Shown piece by piece: positions 1-11,165 of a DNA stretch of 64,000 nucleotides (the stretch's first letter is position 1; each line of letters opens with the position of its first letter). Where the stretch lies: the NCBI RefSeq assembly GCF_030272615.1, contig NC_081409.1, positions 242,359,332-242,423,331 of the forward strand, in the 5' to 3' direction. The notes below the pieces were generated by a model. That model had not been told where the DNA came from. It worked only from the letters and a program-made list of their open reading frames with translations, and made no database searches. Made by a program: the position numbers and the translations under genes. This stretch comes from Cryptomeria japonica. Its lineage: Eukaryota > Streptophyta > Pinopsida > Cupressales > Cupressaceae.

Positions 1-2541
1 TCACAATCCTATGACGATGCAGAGCGTTCCTCCTAAGGAGCTGTGGTACTACCAATCCGAGTGGGCCCCGTGGTAAAGCACATCATCTGTCAGGTTCTGG
101 ACCTTCCTCTGCCATACAATCTATTGTTAGGAAGACCTTGGATACACGGCATGCAAGCCGTTCTATCTACCTACCATCAATGTATCAAGTTCCCACATAA
201 TGGTGTAGAGATCACAATCTTGGGCGATGCAAATCCCTTTGCGTATTGCCATAATATCAGCCATCAACTAGAGATTACCGTTCCTAATAATAGAGAAGCC
301 ATTTCCTCCACATCATATATAAGTCCCACCTCTCTTGCCAGTTCGAACACCACTATACCAAAGCAAGAAAAGCTTAAAATGAAGATAGCAGAGGAAGGTC
401 CTGGGGAATACAACTTGAGTCAACTCTTTTGTGTGGGACAAATGCACACTTCTCCTCGAACACATGGTAAACCACAACATTTACTCCAGCAACCACTAAA
501 CACGCCTGCATGTGCTTTGACGCCTTTCATCCTTGGAAAGAGTCAAGAAGAAGAAACCCAAGATGAGGACTTGGCAGAATGGATCTATAACGATCCCATC
601 ACCACTGATATACCGAAAGTTAAACTTCATACAGATCAGTATGGCAAAGGTCTCCTCATTATGCAAAGAATGGGGTATGATGGTCAGAGTGCTTTGGGAT
701 ATTGCAAACAAGGATGACATGAACCCTTGCTGCCAGAATTGAAGCCCAAAGATAATACAAGCCTAGGCTTTGAAAAGGAGATATTTCCTAAGCTCAGATG
801 CAAAGGAAAACCCAGCAAACCATTATGTCAACCTACTGCAAAAAGAACACCTTTCATTATCAAAGTAGCCTCAAGCACCATCCCAACTGCCCCATCGAGG
901 CACAAAACCCCAACACAACTATCACCAATGCCAATCATCCCACCAATCGAACCAATAATCCCATTCGCAGCAGCCATCACATCAATAACACCATTAGCAG
1001 CAGCAACTATATCAGAACCCGCAACAACATCTATGGCACCAACAGTTCCAGTAGAAGCCACTGAGTCAACACTGCCGATACTCCCTGTACCATATTCTTT
1101 TATCCCCATCAACCTTCCTGCAACACCAATCACTACAAAGGTACATCAACCAATCACACCTGCAGTATTTAACTCAAAAGACATCCTAGTATGGTATAGT
1201 AATCGGATGCTGGAAAGTGACTCAGAGACTGACTCACATGAGTGGGAATTTGATTCTGTACAACTTAACACTTCAGATGAGGAAGACACATCACCACCTC
1301 CACCACGCAAAGACATCCTTGTTTACGGAGAAGCACAGATAAAGACCACTTGGGTTCCTGAACTGGAAACATCTTCCACAGACCCTACGTCTCATCCTAC
1401 GCCTGATTCTGACAGGGAGAGTACCATCAACGACCTTCACCATAACGTCTTAACCCTCACTGATACATCTAACGCACTTAACCTAATCGATGAATTAATT
1501 CCCATTATCCACCCTGAACTCATCGAATGGAACCAACCAAATTCTCCATGCCTTGACTTCTTCCAAAATGATGAGGCCATCATTGACTTTTTAGAATTAA
1601 GGGATAACCTACCAAGTGGGAATCACAAAGCTGGATTTGCCATTGCACTTAATAGCACAACATACTTTGGGGCGGATGACAAACCTTTCAGTTGCAAAAA
1701 TATAACAATAAAACATGGATCTTCCAGTGAAAACCACACTGTGGCACTGTTTGATCCAACAAAAGTAAAAAGAAAGAGCGTATCCAATGGTGAAAACCTC
1801 TCTGAGGCGCCTGAGGATGAAGGGTTTGACATCCTCCCTGCTAATGCACAACATGAACGATCAACGATTCTCATTGAGGAAACCAAAGAATACAATGTGG
1901 GGACTCCTGAAAATCCTCATCTCATACATCTGGCATCTCTTCTCACTCCAGAGGAACAACCTAAATTTATAGAGTTCTTCCAGAAGCGTCAAATCAACTT
2001 TGCATGGTCCTATGCAGACATGCCTGGGCTTGATCCTGATTTAGTCATGCATCACCTAACCGTAGCAGAAGGAGCCAAACCTGTCAAGCAAAAGCTTTGT
2101 AAGATGCATCCTCAAATTGCAGTGCTAGTCAAAATAGAACTCAAGAAACTCCTAGATGTTGGTTTCATTAGACCAATTGATTATGCAGAATGGATCTCCA
2201 ATATTGTGCTTGTCGGCAAACCAAAAGGGGGCATCCGCATTTGTACTGACTTCAGAGATCTAAACAAGGTATGTCCTAAGGATGACTTCCCCCTACCAAA
2301 TATCGACATCATAGTGGATCTGACAGCCGGACATGCCATGCTTTCACTCATGGATGGCTTTTCAGGATACAATCAGATAAAGATCGCACCAGAAGATCAA
2401 CATAAGACAACCTTCACCTGTCCATGGGGCACGTATTGCTGGAATGTAATGCCTTTCGGTTTGAAGAATGCAGAAGCAACCTATCAAAGAGCAATGACCA
2501 CCATCTTCCATGACATGATGCATACTATGATGGAAGATTAT
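1..2541 (+). pseudogene. Tat-lineage Ty3/gypsy pol, 5' part: protease, linker, first half of RT (E1)
   Basis: This is the first exon-like half of a retrotransposon polyprotein that starts before the window. Seen directly: a retropepsin C-terminal region (LLLGRPWIHGM near 121-155), a long Pro/Thr/Ser-rich linker (about 730-1900), and RT fingers/palm from about 2040 with GKPKGGIRICTDFRDLNK, FSGYNQIKI and the MPFGLKNAEATYQRAM block. The frame holds stops at 34 (TAA) and 715 (TGA), so it is dead. It breaks off after MEDY, exactly where a copia element is inserted, and resumes at 8543 with VDDLLAKS. Assignment to the Tat lineage rests on the second, archaeal-type RNase H further downstream; Tat elements are known for that extra domain. 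The protease DG/SG active site lies upstream of the window. Confidence 0.9.
2537..2541. repeat. Target-site duplication (left), ATTAT
   Basis: ATTAT here and again at 8538-8542 flanks the copia element. It is the 5-bp duplication made by the integrase. Removing the element and one copy restores the gypsy reading frame across the RT motif. Confidence 0.95.
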
Positions 2542-3427
2542 TGTTGGAAAAAATGGTGTCTCAACCTTGCATTTATGTGAGGTTACTATTTATAGTAAGT
2601 TTTTTATTTGAGCACGAAATGGTGCGAAACTCTCCCTGAAGCTTCTGGTTGGCTAGATAAGCATTCCGGTAAAGTTGCGTCGCAAGGTCACAGCTAGTTT
2701 TGAAGATATTAAAGTTTTCGTCTTGGAGGGGTGCAATAAAATGTTTAAACTTAATTTTGGGGACTTTAGAGGCTCCGAAACGCCCTGAAAAGTTGCCGTA
2801 ACCGGCGAAGCGGGTTACGAGGTGATAGAGCACTTCACTAGCTTTTCGGCGCTTCAAACGGTTCGTCAATCGGACACCCGGTTCTCAAGTTATGGCCTCC
2901 GGAAGTTTGTACTCCTGAAATAGGAAAAATAATTTGTATCGGATACATAAATGAGCTGTAAAAGGGAGCAACACGTGTTGATGTGTGCTTTAACATGTCA
3001 TAGAAGGGAGATAAGGTCGGCTACACCTTATTGGGTGGTTTTAGCCCATGGTTTTGTAATACCGTTTGACGGTTTCTTGTATTGTATCTCCTATTTATGA
3101 GGTGTGTGAGATAGAGGTTGTGTGTAAGAGTCTTATGGCTATTGAGTTGCCTCTGAATCTCTGATTAGTGCTACTCCTGCGAAGAGCTTGCTCTGCAAGT
3201 ATTTTGTAATCTGTTTTTGATTGCTGAATAAAATATTGAGCTGCTTTTGGAGGGTGGGGTTTTTCTCCCGAAAGGGTTTTCCCCACGTAAATCATTGTGT
3301 TGTGGTATGAATGCTATTATATCTATTTCTATTTTCTGTAACTGTTGTAATGATCTGAAAAATTTTTGCATTACCCTCCTCTCAAGGTTAGTGTAGGAAG
3401 TTGTTTCCGCTACTTAACTTCCTTACA
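2542..3427 (+). repeat. Copia 5' LTR
   Basis: The 886-bp direct repeat begins TGTTGGAAAA and ends CTTCCTTACA. An AATAAA polyadenylation signal lies at 3227-3232. It differs from the 3' LTR only at 2830, 2837, 2839 and 2846. Short minus-strand ORFs inside it are identical in the two LTRs simply because the LTRs are, and are not genes. Confidence 0.97.
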
Positions 3428-3429
3428 AG

Positions 3430-3441
3430 TGGTATCAGAGC
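3430..3441 (+). other. Primer binding site, initiator tRNA-Met
   Basis: TGGTATCAGAGC, two bases after the 5' LTR, is the complement of the plant initiator tRNA-Met 3' end, the usual copia minus-strand primer. Confidence 0.93.
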
Positions 3442-3551
3442 CTGATCACCTTTGGTTTCAATTGTGGGCAGTTGGGTTTTTTGAACTAATCCAGATTTGA
3501 GTGGGAGCTTGTGCAGAAGACACTTTTTGATCTTGTTGCAGGAATATTCAG

Positions 3552-6500
3552 ATGGCGAGTTCGTCAGGGAGAATAGAGGTGGAAAAATTTAATGGAAGTA
3601 ATTTTGAGATGTGGAAGCTGAAGATGGAAGATCTGCTAATAGATCGAGATCTTTGGGATGCTGTTGATGCGAATGTCCAAAGGCCCTCAGATCCTACTGC
3701 GGCAGCTCAGTATGATGTTATGGACCGAAAAGCCAAGGGTCTAATTAGACTGTGCCTGGCAGACTCTGTTCTAATCAATGTCCATGAAGAGAACTCTGCA
3801 AAGAAGCTATGGACTAAGCTTGGTGAGATGTATCAAGTGAAATCTTTATTAAATCAAATTTTCTTAAGAAAGAAATTGTATTCCTTGAAGATGGAAGAGG
3901 GTGGACGAATTGCAGACCACCTAGAAGCATTCAATATGATTGTGGCTCAATTAGTATCCGTCGGTGTTAAGATGGATGAGGAGGAGAAATGTCAGATCTT
4001 GCTTTGTTCTTTGCCTGATTCGTGGGATTCTCTTGTTATGGCTATCGGTAGTACTTCTGTTGTTTTGAAATCTGAAGACGTGGTGGGTGCCCTACTTGGT
4101 GAAGAGATGCGAAGGAAGGTATCCATCAGTTCAAAGGAAGCCCTAACTGTTCGTGGAAGACCTAAGGAGAAAGGCAAGAAGAATGAGAAGCGCGGCAAGT
4201 CCAAATCCAAAGGGAGATCGAAATCTCCTGGAAAGTCCAAAGTCATTTGCTGGAATTGTGGTAAACCGGGTCACATCCGTAAGGACTGCAAAGAAGAAAA
4301 GAAGAAGAAAAAGAAAAAGTTCGATTCTGATTCTGAGTCCGACAAGGAAGATGGCGATGCCTTTATTGCGGCTTTGGCGACTCATGCAGGTAATGATGCC
4401 TGGCTAATTGACTCAGGTGCATCTTTTCATATGACTTCCAATAGAGATTGGTTTTCTGAATATGAAGGATTTAATGGAGGTAAGGTGTACTTGGGTGATG
4501 ATTCACATCTAGACATTGTTGGTCGAGGTAAAGTTAGAATCAGGTTTTCTGATGGTAGAATAAAAAGGATTAATGGTGTGCTGCATATCCCTGGATTAAA
4601 ACGAAACTTGTTATCTGTGAGCAAACTGATAGATGCAGGTGTGCAGGTAGTCTTTTCTGAAGCAGGATGTAAGATGATTAAGGGTGCTATGGTAGTTGCT
4701 AGAGGTGTCAGGTTTGGCACTTTGTATAAGCTTGAAGCATACACTATTGAGTGTAATAGCACTTCTGTAAAAAGTAAATCTGCGGATACTTCACTGGAAG
4801 ATTTGAAGGTTTCACCTTCAGCAGATGGAAATGGTTTTTGGGTACCTAAGGGTGCTCTTTCGTCTGAAGCAAAGTTACCTGCAGAGAAGACTATGTTATG
4901 GCACCAGAGACTTGGCCACATTGGAGAAAAGGGTCTAAGGACCTTGAAAAATAAAAACCTTGTTGAAGGTTTGAATGACTGTAATCTTGACTTTGATTTC
5001 TGTGAGCATTGCATTTATGGAAAACAAAACCGCGTTCAGTTTTACTCGAGTTCTCATAAAACTTGTGGTGTTTTGGATCTTATCCATTCTGATGTGTTTG
5101 GTCCAGTAGATGTCTCTTCGATTGGAAAATCCACATATTATGTTTCATTTATTGATGATTTTAGTAGAAGGACATGGGTTTATTTTCTAAAGAGTAAATC
5201 TGAAGTTTTTAGTCGTTTTAAAGAATTTAAAGCAATGGTTGAGTTGCAGACTGGAAAGAAAATAAAATGTTTGAGAACTGATAATGGCGGTGAGTTTTGC
5301 TCTAATGATTTTGATAGATTCTGTAAAGACTGTGGAATTAACAGGCAGAAGACAACTCCGTATTCTCCACAGCAGAATGGAGTTGCAGAAAGAATGAACA
5401 GGACACTGATGGAGAAGGCTAGGAGTATGTTGAGTGGTGCTGGTCTCGAACAAAAGTTTTGGGCTGAAGCTGTTGCCACTGCTTGCTACCTGATTAACAG
5501 GTCTCCTACATCAGCTCTTGTTGATAAAACACCTATGGAAGCATGGTCAGGTCACAAGCCTTCATTGAGACATCTTAGAGTTTTTGGTTGCGAGGCATAT
5601 GCACATGTGCCAAAGGAGAAGCGAACAAAGTTGGAGAACAAGGCTGTGAAATGTATCTTCATCGGGTATAGTTATGGTGTGAAAGGATACAAGCTTTGGG
5701 ACCCTGTTGCACAAAAGGTAATTCACAGTAGAAGTGTTATTTTTAGAGAAATTAAGTCTCCTTCTGTTACATTGCAGCCAGAACAGACTAAAAAAGAAGA
5801 TGTGATTCAACTTCCTTCTACACCTGAAAGAGTTGAATCGAGACCCCTAGATAGGCAAGAATTTGAGGAGAGCTCGTCTAGCTCTGAATCTTCAGAAGAG
5901 GAGGAAGAACCTCCAACTCAGCTTGTTCGAAGGTCTACAAGACATAGACAACCACCTAAAAGGTATTCACCTGATGATTGGAGATGCATTTTTGCTCTGA
6001 ATACTAGTGTGGATGAACCGAAATCTGTAGAAGAGGCATTAGGTATGAATGATGCAGAATCCTGGAAGATTGCTATGGAGGAAGAAATGGCAGCTTTGAA
6101 AAAGAATGATACATGGGATCTTGTACCATTGCCTGAAGGACGAAAACCTGTTGGTTGTAAATGGGTGTTCAAGAAAAAGATTGGTTCGGATGGAAGCATT
6201 GAGAAGTATAAAGCAAGGTTGGTTGCAAAAGGCTACTCTCAGGTTGAGGGTGTTGATTACGGTGAGATATTTTCTCCTGTTGCAAAAATGACATCCATTA
6301 GATTTTTGCTTTCTATTGCTACTACTTATGATTTAGAGGTTGAGCAAATGGATGTGAAAACTGCTTTCCTTCATGGTGATTTGGAGGAAGATATTTATAT
6401 GACACAGCCGGAGCACTATGTGGTGAAAGGCAAAAGAAATTTGGTCTGTAAATTGAAGAAATCTTTGTATGGCCTCAAACAAAGTCCTAGGATGTGGTAC

Positions 6501-7595
6501 CAGAAATTTGATACATATGTGTTGAGTTTGGGATTTGAACGTTCTAAATCAGATCACTGTGTTTATTATAAATCTTATGGTGATCATTTCTTATTCATTG
6601 CATTGTATGTTGATGATATGTTATTCTTTGGCAAAGGGAAAGGTATGATTTCAGAACTGAAGTCTCAGCTCGCTGCTAAATTTGAAATGAAAGATCTTGG
6701 TGCAGCAAAGCACATTCTTGGGATGGAAATTAGAAGAGATAGGGCAAACAGAAAGCTATGGCTAGGCCAGAGTAAGTATGTGAATTCAGTGTTACAGAGG
6801 TTCAACATGCAGAATTGTAGACCATTGAGTGTTCCTTTTACAGTTGGAACGAAACTATCTATTTCAGATTGTCCTACATCCCCATTGGAGATGGAAGACA
6901 TGAGCAGAGTGCCTTACCAGAGTGCAGTTGGAAGCTTGATGTATGCTATGGTCTGTACTAGACCAGATATTGCCCAAGCAGTGGGAGTACTTTCTAGATA
7001 TATGTCTAATCCTGGTAGAGTTCATTGGGATGCAGTCAAAAGAGTCTTCAGATATTTGAAGGGTACTTCAGAGTATTCTTTGTGTTATCATGGTAATTCA
7101 GTTGGAGACATGACTTCCCTTGATATCCATGGTTATGTGGATTCAGATTGGGCAGGTGATATTGATAGCAGAAGATCCACCAGTGCTTATGTGTTTACTT
7201 TGTTTGGTGGTGCAATTAGTTGGATGAGTAAGCGACAGGCTGTGGTTGCTTTATCCACTACTGAAGCAGAGTATATGGCAGCTACTCATGCTTGTAAAGA
7301 AGCCATTTGGCTTAAGAGACTGTGTTCGGATATTGGAATAAAACAAGGTACAGTGACAGTTTACTGTGACAGTCAGAGTGCAATTAGCCTAGCTAAGAAC
7401 CCGACATTTCATGCCCGGACCAAACATATTGATGTTCAGTATCATTTTGTTAGAGATATGGTCGAAGATGGTAGGGTGAAGCTGGTTAAGGTGGACACTT
7501 TGATGAATGTTGCAGATGCTTTAACTAAGGCTGTGAGCACAGAGAAGTTCAGATGGTGTTCAGAGTCTATGGGCCTTATGGCCCCTAGCAATTGA
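3552..7595 (+). CDS. Copia gag-pol polyprotein, intact, 1347 aa
   Basis: A single ORF encodes all proteins for particle assembly, cDNA synthesis and integration. Seen: an N-terminal gag domain (about residues 1-200); a zinc knuckle CWNCGKPGHIRKDC (233-246) after a Lys/Arg-rich stretch; aspartic protease LIDSGASFHM with catalytic D287; integrase HHCC zinc site starting H451; integrase triad D514, D577, E613, with the classic 35-residue D-to-E spacing; RT beginning about residue 835, with YVDD at 1019-1022; and C-terminal RNase H with STTEAEYMA and YCDSQSAISL. The ATG at 3552 is chosen because it follows the 124-bp leader and opens the conserved gag start. No stop, frameshift or missing catalytic residue is visible. 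The length is normal for plant copia polyproteins. Confidence 0.97.
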   Translation: MASSSGRIEVEKFNGSNFEMWKLKMEDLLIDRDLWDAVDANVQRPSDPTAAAQYDVMDRKAKGLIRLCLADSVLINVHEENSAKKLWTKLGEMYQVKSLLNQIFLRKKLYSLKMEEGGRIADHLEAFNMIVAQLVSVGVKMDEEEKCQILLCSLPDSWDSLVMAIGSTSVVLKSEDVVGALLGEEMRRKVSISSKEALTVRGRPKEKGKKNEKRGKSKSKGRSKSPGKSKVICWNCGKPGHIRKDCKEEKKKKKKKFDSDSESDKEDGDAFIAALATHAGNDAWLIDSGASFHMTSNRDWFSEYEGFNGGKVYLGDDSHLDIVGRGKVRIRFSDGRIKRINGVLHIPGLKRNLLSVSKLIDAGVQVVFSEAGCKMIKGAMVVARGVRFGTLYKLEAYTIECNSTSVKSKSADTSLEDLKVSPSADGNGFWVPKGALSSEAKLPAEKTMLWHQRLGHIGEKGLRTLKNKNLVEGLNDCNLDFDFCEHCIYGKQNRVQFYSSSHKTCGVLDLIHSDVFGPVDVSSIGKSTYYVSFIDDFSRRTWVYFLKSKSEVFSRFKEFKAMVELQTGKKIKCLRTDNGGEFCSNDFDRFCKDCGINRQKTTPYSPQQNGVAERMNRTLMEKARSMLSGAGLEQKFWAEAVATACYLINRSPTSALVDKTPMEAWSGHKPSLRHLRVFGCEAYAHVPKEKRTKLENKAVKCIFIGYSYGVKGYKLWDPVAQKVIHSRSVIFREIKSPSVTLQPEQTKKEDVIQLPSTPERVESRPLDRQEFEESSSSSESSEEEEEPPTQLVRRSTRHRQPPKRYSPDDWRCIFALNTSVDEPKSVEEALGMNDAESWKIAMEEEMAALKKNDTWDLVPLPEGRKPVGCKWVFKKKIGSDGSIEKYKARLVAKGYSQVEGVDYGEIFSPVAKMTSIRFLLSIATTYDLEVEQMDVKTAFLHGDLEEDIYMTQPEHYVVKGKRNLVCKLKKSLYGLKQSPRMWYQKFDTYVLSLGFERSKSDHCVYYKSYGDHFLFIALYVDDMLFFGKGKGMISELKSQLAAKFEMKDLGAAKHILGMEIRRDRANRKLWLGQSKYVNSVLQRFNMQNCRPLSVPFTVGTKLSISDCPTSPLEMEDMSRVPYQSAVGSLMYAMVCTRPDIAQAVGVLSRYMSNPGRVHWDAVKRVFRYLKGTSEYSLCYHGNSVGDMTSLDIHGYVDSDWAGDIDSRRSTSAYVFTLFGGAISWMSKRQAVVALSTTEAEYMAATHACKEAIWLKRLCSDIGIKQGTVTVYCDSQSAISLAKNPTFHARTKHIDVQYHFVRDMVEDGRVKLVKVDTLMNVADALTKAVSTEKFRWCSESMGLMAPSN

Positions 7596-7638
7596 TTCAT
7601 TGTGTTGACATTCCCTTCCGCTCATGCAAGGTGTTCGA

Positions 7639-7651
7639 CAAGTGGGAGATT
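7639..7651 (+). other. Copia polypurine tract
   Basis: The AAGTGGGAGAT-type purine run directly abuts the TGTTGG of the 3' LTR. It primes plus-strand cDNA and is the standard copia signal. Confidence 0.85.
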
Positions 7652-8537
7652 TGTTGGAAAAAATGGTGTCTCAACCTTGCATTTATGTGAGGTTACTATT
7701 TATAGTAAGTTTTTTATTTGAGCACGAAATGGTGCGAAACTCTCCCTGAAGCTTCTGGTTGGCTAGATAAGCATTCCGGTAAAGTTGCGTCGCAAGGTCA
7801 CAGCTAGTTTTGAAGATATTAAAGTTTTCGTCTTGGAGGGGTGCAATAAAATGTTTAAACTTAATTTTGGGGACTTTAGAGGCTCCGAAACGCCCTGAAA
7901 AGTTGCCGTAACCGGCGAAGCGGGTTACGAGGTGATAGAACACTTCGCGAGCTTTCCGGCGCTTCAAACGGTTCGTCAATCGGACACCCGGTTCTCAAGT
8001 TATGGCCTCCGGAAGTTTGTACTCCTGAAATAGGAAAAATAATTTGTATCGGATACATAAATGAGCTGTAAAAGGGAGCAACACGTGTTGATGTGTGCTT
8101 TAACATGTCATAGAAGGGAGATAAGGTCGGCTACACCTTATTGGGTGGTTTTAGCCCATGGTTTTGTAATACCGTTTGACGGTTTCTTGTATTGTATCTC
8201 CTATTTATGAGGTGTGTGAGATAGAGGTTGTGTGTAAGAGTCTTATGGCTATTGAGTTGCCTCTGAATCTCTGATTAGTGCTACTCCTGCGAAGAGCTTG
8301 CTCTGCAAGTATTTTGTAATCTGTTTTTGATTGCTGAATAAAATATTGAGCTGCTTTTGGAGGGTGGGGTTTTTCTCCCGAAAGGGTTTTCCCCACGTAA
8401 ATCATTGTGTTGTGGTATGAATGCTATTATATCTATTTCTATTTTCTGTAACTGTTGTAATGATCTGAAAAATTTTTGCATTACCCTCCTCTCAAGGTTA
8501 GTGTAGGAAGTTGTTTCCGCTACTTAACTTCCTTACA
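7652..8537 (+). repeat. Copia 3' LTR
   Basis: This is an 886-bp repeat of 2542-3427. The four differences sit at 7940, 7947, 7949 and 7956, all within 17 bp, and the remainder reads as identical. The right TSD ATTAT follows at 8538-8542. Confidence 0.97.
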
Positions 8538-11165
8538 ATTATGTGGATGACTTACTAGCAAAATCACTCACCAGAGAAGGACATCTCCACATCTTAGATA
8601 AAATCTTTGATAGATTGGAACAATACCATGTTCAACTCAACCCAAAGAAATGTGTCTTTGGAGTGACCTCCGGGAAGCTTCTAGGATACATTGTCTCAAG
8701 CAAAGGTATTGAGGTCGACCCAGCAAAGGTAAAAGCAATCATGGACATGCCACCACCAAAGAATATCAATCAGCTAAGGACATTACAAGGACGACTTCAA
8801 TCCATCCGAAGATTCATTGCACAACTGGCTGATAAGTGTCACCCATTTACACACCTGCTACACAAGAACATCCACTTTTAGTGGGATGCCCGATGCCAGC
8901 AAGCATTTCAGACGCTTAAAGACTATCTCATGAATCCACCATTGCTGATGCCACCAGATCCAAGTAGACCATTGTTACTCTATATCTCAGCAACAAGTAC
9001 AACATTGGGTGTACTATTGGCACAACATAATATAGAAGGAAAAGAGTATTCTGTTTACTACATCTCTCGCACACTGGTGGGCTATGAACTCAATTACACA
9101 CCTATTGAGCGAGCTTGCCTAGCAGTAATCCTGGCAGCCACTAAACTGAGGCACTATCTATTAACACATAAGGTACAACTCATTACAAAGATTGATCCAC
9201 TCAAGTATTTACTTAGCAAAGCAGCATTGACAGGCCGCTTGGCCAAATGGGTGATGATTCTGAGTGAATTTGATATCGAGTATGTAGACCGTAAAGCTAT
9301 CAAAGGTCAAGTTATTGCAGATCAGTTGGCCGATGCACCACTCATAGGCGATCATCCTCTCATTTCTAATTTTCTAGATGAAGAGATATTCATGATCACA
9401 ACAGCACAACCATGGAAACTATACTTTGATGGTTCATACACTAGGCATGGCTCGGAGGCAGGCATTCTGTTTATCACACCTCAAGGTGATAGCATCCCGA
9501 AGTCTTATAGGCTCACATTTCCATGCACCAACAACATCGCAGAGTAATGAGACCTTGATCACGGAACTCAGGTTAGCCATACAATGGAAATTACAAGAAC
9601 TACAAGTATATGGTGACTCCCAACTGGTCATTCGACAAGCAACAGATGAATATCAGACCAAGGATTATAAACTCATGCCATATAAGCAAATGGTGGACAC
9701 TCTAAAGACATCATTTATTACTATCACTTTTCAGCAGATACCAAGAGACCAGAATCGAGCTGCTGACGCTATGGCTACCATCGCATCTCTCCTAGATCTT
9801 CCACAAAATTCAACACGCTATGAGTTCTTGGTAGAACAGCTTTGGATTCCCGCTTATGATATCCCCGAATCCGAAATGATATGTCGCCTTGTCGGTTCTA
9901 AATCCCCATGGTATGGTGAGTTCTACACCTATCTCTGCGATCACACCCTTCCTCCAAACCAATCGAATAACCAACATAAAACCTTTATTCGCCAAATTGC
10001 TCGATATACCATTATTGCTGAAACCCTATACCGTTGCAGTCTTGATGGTACTCTCCTTTGATGTCTGGAACAAGGTGAGATAACAAAGGCTTTGGAAGAG
10101 GTACATGAAGGAATTTGTGGAACCCATGCAAGTGGTCTGTCACTAGCCAAGAAACTCCTGCACAATGGATACTATTGGCCATCTATGGAAAAGGATTCCT
10201 ACTACTTTGTCAGAAAATGCAAGAAATGTCAAGTTCATGGCGACCTGATACATGTACCAGCCCAGGAATTGCAATCATTCACAACACCATGGCCTTTTTG
10301 TCAATGGGGCCTTGACCTTGTGGGTAAGATTCATCCATCTTCATCTAATGGCCATAAACTCATTATTACCACCACCGAATATTTCACAAAGTGGATCGAA
10401 GCTGTTCCACTTACCCAAGTCACCGGCAAGTAGATCGCCTCATTCATCCTCAACTACATCATCTGCCAGTATGGTGTGCCCATGTCCATCATCACAGATA
10501 ACGGTCTTCCTTTCAAAAATCAGGATGTCCGTGAACTTTGTGAGAAATTTCACATCCAACATCGCTTTTCCACCCCCTATTACCCACAAGGCAATGGTCA
10601 GGCCGAAGCATCAAATAAAAACATATTAAGAATCCTCAAGAAGACAGTCAATGATGTCGGCCATGATTGGCATGTTCAACTAAATCCAGCACTATGGGCA
10701 TATCAAACTAGCATTCAAACCCCTACAGGTGCAACTCCCTACTCGTTGGTCTATGGTACAGAAGCTATCTTGCCTATTGAGGTCGAGATACCATCATTAC
10801 GGGTTTCCTTGCACAATCTCATCAATGATGAAGCATATAGAGTATCCCATCTTCAGGACTTAGAGTTACTAGATGAGAAGCGACAAGCCACGTACAACCA
10901 TCTCAAAGCCTATCAACAGCACATGAGTAGAAGCTACAATCACTGAGTTAGATCTCGTACATTTGAGGTAGGTGATCTTGTTCTATGAGAGAATCCTCGC
11001 AACCAACCAAACATAGAACATCAGGGCAAGTTTGAATCAAACTGGCCGGGCCCATATGTTGTCACTGCTGTATTCGGGTCCGGGGCATATCAGTTGGCTA
11101 CAGCAGAAGGAGAACCGCTCGTAGATCCAATCAACAACATGTACCTCAAAAGGTTTTATACCTAA
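8538..11165 (+). pseudogene. Tat-lineage pol, 3' part: RT end, RNase H, archaeal-type RNase H, integrase (E1)
   Basis: This continues the interrupted polyprotein at VDDLLAKS (8543). Seen: RT thumb (8560-8860); gypsy-type RNase H (about 8945-9310, YISRTLVGYELNYTPIERA); a second archaeal-type RNase H (about 9411-9790, WKLYFDGS, YGDSQLVI, RDQNRAADAMA); integrase zinc region (10092-10240, CKKCQ); integrase core with D in LDLVG, D in TDNGLPF and E in NGQAEASNK; and a C-terminal tail ending FYT* at 11165. It is dead: stops at 8879 (TAG), 10059 (TGA), 10431 (TAG), 10944 (TGA) and 10986 (TGA), plus a +1 frameshift near 9545. The dual RNase H is the basis for the Tat assignment. Confidence 0.92.

Larger units (their letters stand above)
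2542..8537 (+). mobile_element. Complete Ty1/copia LTR retrotransposon nested in E1
   Basis: This 5996-bp element has 886-bp LTRs (TGTTGG...TTACA), an initiator-tRNA-Met primer binding site, one uninterrupted gag-pol ORF (3552-7595), a polypurine tract and a perfect ATTAT TSD. The two LTRs differ at only four positions that I can find. Domain order gag, protease, integrase, RT, RNase H (integrase before RT) defines Ty1/copia. The gag start and integrase sequence resemble Tnt1-like elements (Tork lineage), but that sub-lineage call is from general resemblance. It looks potentially autonomous and is the youngest large insertion in the window. Confidence 0.97.

Noticed and set aside
2573-3371. 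Minus-strand frames in the copia LTR, repeated at 7683-8481
   Set aside because: They recur only because the LTR is duplicated; no motif, and LTR signals explain the region.
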